64,000 nucleotides of DNA from positions 26,909,017 through 26,973,016 of the forward strand of contig CM038466.1 in NCBI GenBank assembly GCA_021464415.1, in the 5' to 3' direction. The position numbers and the translations under genes are program-made. Every line of letters starts with the position of its first letter. Position 1 is the first letter of the stretch. The notes beneath the pieces are model-generated. The model was given only the letters and a program-made list of their open reading frames with translations, ran no database searches and was not told the origin of the DNA. This stretch comes from Lonicera japonica (lineage: Eukaryota; Streptophyta; Magnoliopsida; Dipsacales; Caprifoliaceae). This document shows positions 25,597-37,001 of the stretch, piece by piece.

Positions 25597-25853
25597 TTAC
25601 TATATTATTATTATTATTATTATTAAATAATAATAATAATATATATATTTTTTTTGTTATTCCAAAATATAATCTCGTATATGAGTTACAGAACCAAACA
25701 TGGTATTAACATCAGTATAAGATATCCCAATATTAATATTGTATAAATCAAATATGATATTGATATTAAATTAATACCAGGATTAATAGTCCAGTACTAT
25801 TAATACTAGTATTATTAATCTCACTGATCCTATTACCTGAATCAAACGAGACT
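25301..25853. mobile_element. Tourist/PIF-type MITE, TAA target duplication, with (CTA)n
   Basis: Ends GGCTTCGTTTGATT and, inverted, AGTCTCGTTTGATT (11 of 14 matches). Flanked by TAA at 25298-25300 and 25854-25856. The interior has a long (CTA)n array at about 25548-25597 followed by (ATT)n. The subterminal GAGATTATTAATACTA also recurs inverted near the right end. The transposase is absent. Confidence 0.85.
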
Positions 25854-25864
25854 TAAGAGCAGTA

Positions 25865-27381
25865 GAGCACCACTAAAATAACTCTAAAACACCAAATTTT
25901 AAAAATTATATTTTCATTTCGCGGAGCCACCACCCAAAACACGCACATATATAGACGTAAATATATACATACTAAACGCAAGATAGAAGATAAACAAGGG
26001 TTTTAAGTGGGTTTACATCTGCATCCTCTCTCTTTCTCTCTCCTCCCTCCCCCCTTCATCATCTTCACATCGTTATTTCTTATAATTTTCTAAGTCTTTA
26101 CCGGCCACAACCAAACATGACAGTAGGACAAGGCAACCGGTCACCAAGTTCGGTGTTTTAATTGGGCACTGTATGTAACTTAATTTTCTGAATCTCTGTT
26201 CGTCTCTTGGTTCTTACTCCTTTGAATTTTTCCATTGGACGGGGAATCTATACTATAACTTCAAATTACACATTAATATACTTAATCAATATTTATTTAT
26301 TTATTTATTTATCTCCGATGTCAGTGTAGATCTTGATCAAGGTACATTTTACTTCATATGAACCTTTTTCTAAGGACTTGAATTCAATTTATTTAGATCC
26401 TTGAGTTAAAAGCAAGTGTGCTTCAATGGAGTTCGATATATAAAGAGAAATAAAGGGTGTTCTTAAATGTGCCTACAAAATCAGTCTTCTCACCCCAATG
26501 TGAGAATACTTTCTTCTCACCTGATCAAATTTTTAAAAAATCTTACACTTCACCCCAGTGGTGGGGTGAATTTACTGAAACAATATAGGGAAGATCAAAT
26601 TTCGTTGCTAAAAGTAAAAACATTAAATAATATTAATTTTTTCATTAATATAAAACATAATAAATAAAATTTACATTGTTCTTAATAAATTTTATTAAGA
26701 ATTTTATTTAAATAGCACCTCCAAGATTAAAACAAATCTATATTTTCAAATTTCAAAATTTAAAATTCAAAATTCAAAAATTCAAACTAATTAAGGATTT
26801 TAAAACTAAGATTTGGTCACATACTTGTAAGGAAGGAAGCAATTATACATCTCCTACACCACGTAAATATGCACCATATGTATGTATATGTATATGTATA
26901 TATATATATATAGCTTGCATGTTTATTTTCCTAGTTAAGGAAATTACTATGAGATAGCCAAGAATAATTTCAACTTACAAATTTGTTAATAATAAAATAT
27001 TATTTAAAGAAACGAACTATATTTCTAACTAAATAATATAAAGAATATTAAAATTTGGGATTTTACATGAAAAGATAAATTAGTGGCGATTTTTTCAGAG
27101 TATAAAAAGCGGGGTGAGAAGAAAGGTTTTATGCTATTTTTTAGATTAAGATTAACGTAACTTTGACTTCTGGTGGGGTGAGAAGACGGATTATGTGGGT
27201 GCATTTAAAAACACCCGAAATAAATTTTATGCATTTGAGCATGGGTCACTAGCGGGTGTAAGAGATTAGACGAAGTTAAAATTGTAATCATGTGGTGTCT
27301 CAGGTGGTGTTCTCACTAAGTATTGTTATTTATGTGGTGTTGGAAGCAGCGTGGTGTCCTAGAGTTAATTTAGTGGTGCTC
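25865..27381. mobile_element. Long-TIR DNA element hosting a nested MITE
   Basis: Left end GAGCACCACTAAAATAACTC and inverted right end GAGCACCACTAAATTAACTC, continuing for about 30 bp with few mismatches. A second element (26455-27216) sits inside it. The left interior has a CT-rich, gene-leader-like stretch near 26020-26060. I could not find a target duplication, so the outer limits are less certain than those of the inner element. Confidence 0.6.
26455..27216. mobile_element. Nested MITE with 43-bp TIR and perfect 8-bp target duplication
   Basis: Direct repeat GAAATAAA at 26447-26454 and 27217-27224. The inverted ends start GGGTGTTCTTAAATG and GGGTGTTTTTAAATG and both run to CTTCTCACCCCA: 43 positions with six mismatches. 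The 66-codon frame inside begins in the TIR and has no known domain. The 8-bp duplication fits hAT or some Mutator-like elements. Confidence 0.9.
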
Positions 27382-27389
27382 ATAGAATG

Positions 27390-28097
27390 ATTTGACTCCT
27401 CTCAGTTATTCGTTTCCTCTAATTTCCTTCGATGCCCTCTTTTTATGGTGTTAAATGGATGATTTTTTTTTTTTTTTTATAAAATTTGGTTGAAACGATC
27501 TTTATAATAAGTATATTATCTTTACAAAATTTAATCAAAAGATTCATTTAAAAGTAGGTGATATGATCATCTAAAATTTCAATGAATAATAATGAGTATA
27601 TATATATATATATAATTTTACTAGACTCATTTCCGGTTTGAGTTTTTTGTTAAAATTTTGTGAAGACGATCGACTCGGTATATAGATCATCTCCATTAAG
27701 TTTCACGAAGTTTTGTATTTGTTTAACACTTTAAATGAAAGACATTGAGAGAAAATGAAAAAATGAGTAATAAAAAAGAGTCAAGTCAGTGCACTACCTG
27801 GGATTAAATGTTTATTTTTTATAAATATACCTTCGATGCTAAATCGCTCCGTGACTGGCTTCTCGCGTCTTTGAAGAGAAATTAATGGGGTCTACGGTTA
27901 ACCACTCCTTGTCGACGAATTTTGTTACATTTTGGTTTTGTTTTTAATTTTAATTTTTAAAAGTTTATATATAATTAATGTTATATTAATACCCTAAAAT
28001 TTATTACAAATATCTCTAAAAATAGACCAAACTGTTGTCAAAGCATTAGAGTGCCAAACAATGATGGAACCAAAAACAACTTCGTCTAGGTGGGACA
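27390..28097. other. Intergenic, no gene seen
   Basis: AT-rich with a T-run at about 27463-27478 and a (TA)n run near 27598-27614. Nothing supported. Confidence 0.5.
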
Positions 28098-28466
28098 CAC
28101 TTTGGCTTTGTTTGGCATGTGTTTATTTTTTAAATTTTTTAAAAACCCAACTTAAAATTAAGTTTGCTTTCACATTTTTCAAAATTTATTTCACTTCAAT
28201 TTCTCTCTCTAATTTTTTTTTTAAAACACTACAACTTTAAATCCAAAAATTCAAATTAGATAAAAAATATATATTTGAAACTTACTTGTCGAGATATATA
28301 AAATAAGATCAATCGTGACTATTTTTTGAATTTTTTTTATGAGATTTATAGTTGCTTGAAAAAAACTCAAACAAAAACAAAATTCATTTTTCAACATACT
28401 TTCAAATTCTGCCAAATATCATATTTTAAAAACTCAATTTAAAATATCAACCAAATATCATCTTAT
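28098..28466 (-). mobile_element. MITE, copy B of the family at 8351-8712
   Basis: Inverted relative to copy A. The ends read TTTGTTTGGCATGTG and AACCAAATATCATC, imperfect inverted repeats around a TTTGG core. The two copies have diverged by scattered substitutions and small indels, so they are not a recent pair. Confidence 0.75.
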
Positions 28467-30422
28467 ATGCATATTATACATATAAATAAAATCGTGTAGA
28501 CAATATACCATTTGTACACATAAATGACGCTACATGTAGTTTCTTTGTAATTCCGGCGAATATGTCTGACTTACAATATTTTTTTAATATTTTAAATTAT
28601 AGAGTCCATAAAAGTTTGATAAAATTATAAATTAAAGAAGCCGTACAAAAAAAAATGAAGATCAGCTTTTACAATTATTTGAAATGTAAAAGTGAAAAAG
28701 GCTGAAGTAAAGTAAAAATAATGGATAGCATAATTTTTTGGAAGGAAATGTTGGACAAAAATTTGTGAAAACTAGATAAATTTCACATAAAGTGTTAACA
28801 AAGAAAATTAATTTGGAAAACAATAATACACAAACAAAAAATACATACAAATTCATTTTAGAAACTGTTAGATTAATTAGTTAATATAAGCTGGGTCACT
28901 TCAATATTAACAAAGTATAAAGGGTAAAAATTGAATTTCTAAATTACATGCCCCACCTTTAGCCAATCTAAATCTGTAACCAGTGCTAAAGTATCCATAT
29001 AATTCATGCATTAGCCAAGTTTGCGAGATATTATTCAGTATTAAGTTTAATTGAAGAAAAAAAAATTTGGTCTACCCTTGAATTAATATGATTTCATGCG
29101 GCTACTATATATTTTTCCATGAATATCACGAGTAATTTGTTTTAAAAGAAATAATTTTTTTTCAAAGTCATCAATGGTGTTCACGAGATAGAAAAATCCA
29201 GCGCCCAAAAAATCAATTTTAACAACCAATTTTTTTTATATAAAATTACCCACATAGTTATAATATTATATTTTAAACACTCTCTAATACATGAAATACT
29301 TATTCTATTCAAATACTGCATTTATAAATATAATCGTATTGATTCAGAAACGGCCAAGCTTTTGTTGGACTTTTCGGCCAAAAATAAAATTGGTGGTTGT
29401 CTGATGATATGTTCTTTGAGATAATTCTAGTGTGTATGCATGTAGCGGTCCGATTTTTGGACCTTGAGTATCCAATTAATCTACACATATTTGATCGTTT
29501 AACTACCAAGAGGGAAAATTTTAAAGCAACTAGTAGTTGGACAATCGAATAAATATGAATTAACTAAATATTTGGGGAATAAAAATCAGGGTGTGACAAT
29601 GTAAATATGATGGCCTATCTTAATTATTTTAAACAAAATTAAGCTTGGTCATTTAGGGAGCTAGAGTGACTTAAAATTCATGTTCAACAATACAGCTCAT
29701 TTGTTTACCAGCAAGCCCCCACCAAGGTTTCTTATTTCCGCAACCGACGGTTTAATTTTGACCCAAAAAAAAAACAAAAAATAAAAACAAGGTTTAATTG
29801 TCTTATCAATGTTCACATTACAGTACCGTCCAAAAAAAAAAATGTTCAACATTAAGTATTTATCAACGATGGAGTTATTGCTGCAAAGTTAATATATAAA
29901 TTTAAAAAAAGAAAGTGAAAAGAAAATAAAAGTTTATTTTAGTGACAAAAATAGTTCAACGCAAAGATACTCTTTTGTTCCTTTTTTAAAAACATTTTTA
30001 AAAATAAGAAATGTATGTCAAAATTATTATTTTTTTTGGCGCTTTTACTTCCATCTAAGGGTGTAAATGGATATTCGAAAATCTGAATCCGAATTCGAAT
30101 CCGTATTTTGTGAATATTTATTCGAATGAATATTCGAAAAAGAAGATTTAGATAATGTTATAAATATTCAATAAAATGAATAAGGATATAGATAATGATA
30201 ATATTCAACCTAGATTATCTATATTTACATATATCTGGGATATCCATATCAGTTATAATTTAGTATGTATATATATATATATATATATATATCTCCCCAT
30301 TTTAAAAAAAACCGAACAGGATTTAATAATCTAGCTACAATTTACCAAAAAAATAAATAAATTTAAACTAAACAAGAAAAGAGAAAACACCTATAAAAAA
30401 GGAAAAGAAAGAGAAAGACTAC
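28467..30422. other. Intergenic, no gene seen
   Basis: Only short chance frames. A stretch near 30057-30260 is rich in ATTCGAA/ATATCC motifs and may be a decayed transposon, but no matching ends were found. (AT)n at about 30268-30292. Confidence 0.45.
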
Positions 30423-30425
30423 TTA

Positions 30426-30749
30426 GAGGATCTCCAACCATAGTGTATAATTTTGGTTTGTGTAAAATTTACACATTTTGTTAAAAAAAAGGTATCCAAT
30501 AGTCTTTTAAGAAACTTTGACACTTAAAATTTGTGTAAAAATGTTGTATAAAATACAAACTCAATTTACACAACCACATCAGATAATCTCGTGACTATTT
30601 TCCCTCATCCCGTATCTAGAAATAAATGGATTTGAAAAATAAGGGATTTGTAGTTTAATATTTACACAAAAGTCTAAAACAGACTATTGCAGTACAAAAT
30701 GAATTCTTTATTATTTTTGTGTAAATCTCACTGATGATTGGAGATGCTC
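30426..30749. mobile_element. MITE with GAGCATCTCCAA-type ends, TTA target duplication
   Basis: Ends GAGGATCTCCAACCA and, inverted, GAGCATCTCCAATCA, flanked by TTA at 30423-30425 and 30750-30752. TTA duplication fits PIF/Harbinger. The interior repeats AATTTGTGTAAA-like motifs. A more decayed relative, sharing AATAGTCTTTTAA and GTGTAAAAT motifs, may lie at about 44345-44785. Confidence 0.75.
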
Positions 30750-31040
30750 TTAGACTATATGTGATTTGTTAAGATTAAAGGTTCAAGAGCATATCAAATT
30801 TAAAATTGTAATGATTTTCAACTTTGATTTGTCATTTTAATTTGTATGATTAGATTATAATTTTAACGTAAATCTTATTGGGTTATACAAAAGAAATAAA
30901 AAAAAATCATTATTTGAGTTAAAAGTTTGACATAAAACGTCAGTCATTATTTCAATACGTTTTGCAATATTTCGTTATACTTTTCGAGTTACAACATATA
31001 TAATGTGTTATTTTAATTGAAAGATGATGTATTCAAATAC

Positions 31041-32003
31041 CACTACACCAAAAACAGCTTTTTGTCACTGTCACTGACCGTGACAATTATTGCCACGGTC
31101 TTTTTCACTTTTGTCACGGTCAAAGACCGTGACTAAGCTTCCCATGGTCTTTGATCGTAAAAACTGCGAAATTAATCGTACTACGTCGTTTTATTTTTTT
31201 TAGAGCTTTCTAACCTAAAACCCTAGTCCCGTTCTTACTCGCTACACTCCCCACACTTTTTACGCTTTTCACTCTCCCTCTTATCTTTCTCACGTTGCTA
31301 CAAACCCTAGCCGCCTTCTTTTTCTCACGTTGCCGCCATCTTACGTCGCTGCTGGTTCAGAACCACCACCACCACCATCATGAACCGCCACCACAAACTC
31401 TAGCCTCCTCTCTTTAAAGGTAATTTTCCCTCTTTTTGTCATCTTTTTTTTGCATATCCGTTTGATCTTTCCGTCTCTTTATTTTTTGATTTGTAGACAT
31501 TGCAAATCTGTTTTTATATACTTATTTTATTCAATTTTTTGCGAATCCGTTTATCCCTTTTCATGTCCCCTTTTTGTGGCCGAGAGACTCCACGACCGGC
31601 CTAGAAACTCCAAATTAAAGGAACCAAAATATATTAAGTTTTACAAATAATACTTTGAATAGAATAAAGAACTATGACAAAAGTGAGCAATAAATATTTA
31701 TACTGGCCACGGTCGTTGACCGTATCAAATATTAGACCTTGCCACGGTCGTTGACCGTAGCAAATATTAGACCTTGCCACGGTCGTTGACCGTAGCAAAT
31801 ATTTATCTTTGTCACGGTCATTGACCGTGACAATATATATTAATTTATTACAGACTAAACTCACATTTTTCTATCGGACTTTTCACGGTTTACAACCGTG
31901 ACAAATGGTTTTGTCCTGGTGCTAGTTGCCACAGTCAATGACCGAGACAAAAGGCCTTTGTCACAATCAATGACCGTGGCAAATTCCTGTTTTTGGTGTA
32001 GTG
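31041..32003. mobile_element. Non-autonomous CACTA element with captured leader-like segment
   Basis: Perfect CACTA ends: CACTACACCAAAAACAG at the left and CTGTTTTTGGTGTAGTG at the right. Subterminal regions are packed with small palindromes of the type CACGGTCNNTGACCGTG, including three near-tandem copies of about 35 bp at 31705-31800. The middle (about 31200-31430) reads like a plant mRNA leader: two AAACCCTAG motifs, CT-rich DNA, a run of CCACCACCACC, then AAAGGTAATTT like a splice donor. The expected 3-bp target duplication does not match (TAC versus CAT). Confidence 0.85.
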
Positions 32004-32612
32004 CATAAATTTACCCTGAACTTATGCATAAATTTACCTTAAATTTATGCATCTTATCGCATACATGTATACCCCCCCTGCCAATTACTTTCGTGCATAG
32101 GCCCTTCACCCGCCAATTCCAAAGTTTTCTTAAACACAAACCCTTACCCTACATTTACGACCATTATTACACAAAACCCCTTAACATTCCACACTACTAA
32201 AATTTCTCCCAAAATCTCAAGTGGGGCGATGGCCACATGCTCGCTCTGCCCCTGGGATCAACTAAATTATTTTCAAGATGTTGAATTAAAACTCGTTTCC
32301 AATCCTACCCAAAACAAATTTATTTATTTCGAACATTAACACACCCAACACACACACACACATATATATATATATTGAGTAAAAACAATGAGACTATTTT
32401 TATCATATATGGAAGAGTTTGCTGCAACTAAAACTCGAATGTTTTAAATTTGACCTTATAAAAATATGTTTTGTTAAAAAAAATAGTTAATTATGGTATT
32501 AAACATACTACAAGTAACACAATTCGTATCTATGAATGTACGGCAAGTTTTAAAAAAATGTGGACATAAACTGCATAATTTTTTTTCTGAACTCAAGGAG
32601 ATAACTTTATAT

Positions 32613-32731
32613 ATGTACAAAAGTTTTGACATATATAAAGCCAGATATGTGTCTGTCTTCTTTGAAACGCGAAGACGTAGAGAGCTTCAAATTAATGTAT
32701 ACCAAAAAAGAGTGCATGTATGTAATAGTTA
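32613..32731. repeat. About 120-bp direct repeat, copy 1
   Basis: Shares ACAAAAGTTTTGACATATAT, AAAGCCAGA, GAGAGCTTCAAATTAATG and TATACCAAA with 34078-34194. The copies are diverged. Copy 1 ends directly at the insertion point of the Mutator-like element at 32738. Origin unknown. Confidence 0.8.
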
Positions 32732-32737
32732 AACATA

Positions 32738-33645
32738 GAGTAAATACTATCAATGGTTACTGAACTATTGGCAAATTCTACTAATAGCCACTATACTTCA
32801 TTTTGTTACAATCGGACCATTAAACTTTTAAAAAGTACTATCAGTGGCCACTCCGTCAAATCTCACCCTTAGTTTTTGGCGAGAACCATGTCACGTGAGT
32901 GTCATGTGCTATATAAGGGGCATTTAAATCGTCTTATTCTTCTTTTTTCCCTAACCTTCCTTAACTCCCAACCACCTCCGTTCACCACTAGAACCACATC
33001 TTTTCTCCACTACCACCGCACATTGGCCCCGTACACCACTTAGATCGCCGCCGCTCACCACTCTTATAGCCACCACCGCGTCCCACCATTGTTCTCCTAC
33101 AGTGTCCATCATAACCGCCGCCACCATTTATCTCTCTTCAATATTGCTTTGACTATCACCATCCTCTCCACCAATTGTTTTAAAATTCCAAAATCCCAAT
33201 GGGTTATATTTAATTTCAGAAATGGACATTCAAAATTCAAATCCAAGATATTCAGTGAGTTTTGAAACATTCTACCTGTAGTCACAAAGGAAAGAGGGGG
33301 TTGGAGAAAAGGAGGAGGGTTGTAAATGAAGATGGAGAGCGTTGTCGGTAGTGGCGGCGATGAGAGGGGGGTGCGTTGTCGGTGGCAGCGGCGATGAAAG
33401 GTGGGGACGAAAGAGGAGGAAGAAAGAAAGAAAAGAAAAGGAAAAAAATAAATAAAAGGAAAAGACTTAAATGCCCCTAAAACTTCGCGTGATAATAGTT
33501 TCGTCAAAAACTAATGATGGGATTTGACGGAGGGGCCACTAGTAGTATGTTTTAAAAGTTTAATAGTCCGATTGTAACAAAATGAAGTATAGTGACTATT
33601 GGTAAAATTTACTAATAGTTCAGTGGCCATTGATAATATTTACTT
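32738..33645. mobile_element. Mutator-like element with about 150-bp TIRs and gene-like cargo
   Basis: Ends GAGTAAATACTATCAATGG and, inverted, AAGTAAATATTATCAATGG. Inverted similarity continues for roughly 150 bp (ACTTCATTTTGTTACAATCG is shared exactly). Flanks TTAAACATA (32729-32737) and TTAGACATA (33646-33654) agree at 8 of 9 positions. The core (about 32935-33430) is GC-richer, with CCACC and GGCGGCGATGA runs. A 132-codon minus-strand frame (33109-33507) crosses core and TIR and shows no known domain. Confidence 0.87.
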
Positions 33646-34077
33646 TTAGACATAATATCTATATAGTACTTTTGTATCTATTGTAGAAAAATGCCACGTA
33701 ATTTAAGGTTATCTCTGATGAACAAAAAACATGTAGACATACATATTAGTCATATATAAATACACTAGAATATAAATTTAATATATTTAGCTAACTAATT
33801 AGTTAACATGCCAATAATGTTAACACCATAATGGGGTTAAAACTTGAAAGTGAATCCGTTAGTGAGTTAAAACAGTACATGATAACATTAGTAAGTGATG
33901 TGAAAATTTTTAGATGGGACTTAATTAAGATTGTGATCCAGAACGTTGATTTATATTAAATGATGTGATATTAGTGCATTAGTCAGTGAGTAAAGTAATA
34001 AGAATGTGTGTCAGATTGGCCGCCAATTATTGAATTGATGTCATGTAATCTAAGTTCCCAAAATTGATACATCTATA

Positions 34078-34194
34078 TTTACAAAAGTTTTGACATATAT
34101 AAAGCCAGAAAGATGTGTACTCCTTGAAATGCGAAAAGACATGGAGAGCTTCAAATTAATGTATACCAAAGAAAAGTGCATGTATGTAAAAGTT
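34078..34194. repeat. About 120-bp direct repeat, copy 2
   Basis: Second copy of the unit at 32613-32731, about 1465 bp further on. Without the 908-bp Mutator-like insertion and its duplication the copies would have been roughly 550 bp apart. Confidence 0.8.
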
Positions 34195-34361
34195 AGGGAG
34201 AAGTAAGGAGTACTATGAACATGAATGTGGCAGGTTTTAATCAAAATTGAGACAATTCTGTGTAATAAGTAGGAAACAATACACTCCTTTGTCTCTTATT
34301 CTTTCTTTTAAAGGTAAGAGACAACAATACACTTAATCTAAAAAAAGGACATTAAGATTTG

Positions 34362-34751
34362 GGTAATTAGCAAAATGACCCTTAAAGTTTGACTCAAATC
34401 CCTCGTTTGTTCCTAAAGTTCAATTTTTGATTGAAACATCTTTAAAGTTTCTAATTTTGGTTGAAACATCCTTAAAGTTTCTAATTTCAGTTTAAGCATC
34501 CCTAAAGTTTCTAACTTTGGTTGAAGTATCCTTAAAGTTTCTAATTTCGGTTAAAGCATCCAAAAATGCACCTTAAAAAGTGGTTTGTGACAATCACGTG
34601 CGTTTTTCATCTATATTTTTAACAAGTTTTCCACTTTTGGACGAGTGAGGAAAAATTAAAAACTTTAAAGATACTTCAATCGAAAATTGAATTTTAGGGT
34701 TGAGCGAGAGGTTCGGGTTAAACTTTAGTGGTCATTTTTACTAATTACTCA
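34362..34751. mobile_element. Long-TIR MITE with internal 30-bp tandem repeats
   Basis: Left GGTAATTAGCAAAATGACC and inverted right AGTAATTAGTAAAAATGACC; inverted similarity extends about 80 bp. Flanks TAAGATTTG (34353-34361) and AAAGATTTG (34752-34760) match at 8 of 9. Inside, about five tandem units of roughly 30 bp (TTAAAGTTTCTAATTTTGGT plus about ten more) cover 34415-34561. Probably Mutator-type by duplication length. Confidence 0.82.
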
Positions 34752-34760
34752 AAAGATTTG

Positions 34761-35640
34761 CTTTATGTTAAATTTAACATTTTCTAGTGACTAACGTGTT
34801 ACCCAAGAATTGATAATTAACAATGCCAAAAGTATATAGTTGTTGAAGAAATAATTAATTATCTATCGGCCAATTTAGTAACTAATACATTAAACTATAT
34901 AATATTTTTTTGTACAATTTTTAAGCATTGCATCATTTCTTTTCAGTCCAAAAAGAGAAACTACGCAATGGGGATTAGCCGAAATGCAATGACTTTCCAA
35001 TCCCAACTATAATATATACCTTGTTGTATAACCAACAAGTTAGAACAAAAAATAAAGACTATATAGTCTTTATGGTTTGGGGCTGAAGTACAACTTAATT
35101 TTTTTTGGCTTAAAACAGCAAAATTAAAGTCTCAAAGTTGCACTTAATTAAGTTCTTAATTTATGCCACTCGTAAGTTATATATGTTAATTGTTGTACGT
35201 AGGATTTGTATCGACTTTTGAAACAAATGATATACTGTATTGATCAAAGAAGATATTTTTGATAAAAAAAAAGTAATGGTTCGAATTACACGCACACGTA
35301 TTAGAAATTAAAGATGGGACTATAGAAAAGAATTATTATTAAATTGTGCTTTTTTGTACCAACTAGTAAATATCTAGCTCCTTTCTAATATCTTCAAATC
35401 AATATATCCCAATCCACGAACGTTCAAATCAATATATCCCCACTTAGTTTTGGATTTTTTTTCACTATATATGGGGTATTTTTTGACTATATATATATAG
35501 GGGCTTATGTGTGAAAACTAATATTTGAAGGTAACTAAAGTGTAAGGAGCAAAATTATATATAGGGGACCTACGTGTGAAACCTAAAATTTGGTTTCAGG
35601 ATATCTAGACTATAAAATAAATCTGGATGCAAAACATAGC
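34761..35640. other. Intergenic; holds a perfect 22-bp palindrome
   Basis: No gene seen. At 35052-35073 the half-site ATAAAGACTAT is followed at once by its exact reverse complement. (TA)n runs occur near 35488-35498. Confidence 0.55.
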
Positions 35641-35982
35641 CGTAAACGGTGATTTGCAATCCCTCCTCTGCAAGCACGAGATAAAACCTTATTTTTCTTA
35701 AATATTTATCAAGTTCATAAAAGGCGATCCCTTATAAATCCATCAATTTTCTACAAAGTTTCCATGTGAGACTTGCCTATTTTCCTTCAAATTTTTTTTT
35801 ATCTCAAGTAGTTTACTCTGGGTGACAATTTCTCATTAACCCCATAACTATTTTGAGCAAATAAATATACGATTTCAATGTACTCATAGAGGAGAATACG
35901 AATCTATAATAACATTTCACAACCGAGTGTGAGGTCCACTGAAAATTATCCTCAAAATAGCTCGAAAATTGTATTTTGCCTA
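35640..35982 (-). repeat. Inverted, diverged fragment of the copia LTR
   Basis: The reverse complement of the LTR part at about 36000-36300 aligns here: shared pieces are GGGTGACAATTTCTC, ATACGATTT/ACACGATTT, GGAGAA, ACAACCGAGTGT and TTATAAA.CC. The fragment meets the next element's LTR head to head at 35988. It is more diverged than the two LTRs of the neighbouring element are from each other. Confidence 0.68.
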
Positions 35983-35987
35983 TTTGT

Positions 35988-36925
35988 TGTTAGAAAATGG
36001 GTATAAAAAAAACAAACATATTTTTCACCACTTTGAGTGCAAATTTGTAAAAAGACTTTACACTCGGTTGTCAAAGTTCGTAATATATCTGTGTTCTCCT
36101 ACAAGACTACATCAAAATCGTGTATTTATATACTCAAAATGTTTAAAGGATGAACGAGAAATTGTCACCCAAAGTGAGCAAATTGAAATGGACAAATGCA
36201 AATGAAAGTGGGTAATCCCACATAGGAAAAATGGAAAAAGTTTTATAGGTTTATAACTAAGCTAAAGTGAATGCCTTATTAAATGATTCAAAATACAAGG
36301 TCCCTCTCGCGCACACATGCACGCAGGGGGGTGCAAATCACAGGCCGAAATAAGCCTAAAACCATTGTGGCTTATGTGTGCCTGCTCCCGCGAACATGAA
36401 TGCCGGATCGAAAAGTGAGCCTTGCGTGGGCTAAGATTTGCACCCAAAAAATTAATTTTTCCCAATTTGAATTTTGAACTCATTGCATTTATCTCAATTA
36501 AATAGCCACATAATGGTCAGTTTTAAGAAACTGATTTGGATTAATGGCTATTTTAATTGCCATTATTCCCCAATTGAATTAAAAAGGAGATTTCTGCCTC
36601 ATTCCAAAACACACAAAAATTATTTAACAATTCGAAATCTCCCTCTATTAAACCTACTTCATTTATGCTCTAGTTGGTAGGCTTTTCTTCTCTGATGGTA
36701 AGATTCAAACAACCTCAGTTCGTTCAGTGTACCGAGGTGCTTAGGTAACACTGAAGTACCGTTTCATCCTAGAAAATGGACATCGTCTAGCAGCCTCAAA
36801 GCACTACTGAGGGGCGGCGTAATTGTTTTAAGGAGACTGTGGTTATCACAGGACTCTGTGTCAGTTTAATTCCGATTATTATCAGTTTAAAAAATAGAAT
36901 TAAATTGCATAATATATTCCTAACA
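35988..36925 (+). repeat. 5' LTR of the copia element
   Basis: 938 bp. Compared with the 3' LTR it has an extra stretch around 36300-36470 (CACGCAGGGGGGTGC and following) that is mostly missing there. Many substitutions separate the two LTRs, so the insertion is old. Confidence 0.88.
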
Positions 36926-37001
36926 ATCTTAAAATAGTTATCTCTAAATTATTTTATTATTGTTGTTGGAACTGATTGTAAATGTGCTCTTTGTAGACAA
37001 T

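Noticed and set aside
30057..30260. Possible hAT element starting TAAGGGTGTAAATGG
   Set aside because: No matching inverted end or target duplication was found downstream.
33109..33507. 132-codon frame as a host gene
   Set aside because: It runs from the cargo into the TIR of a Mutator-like element, is low in complexity and has no recognisable domain.
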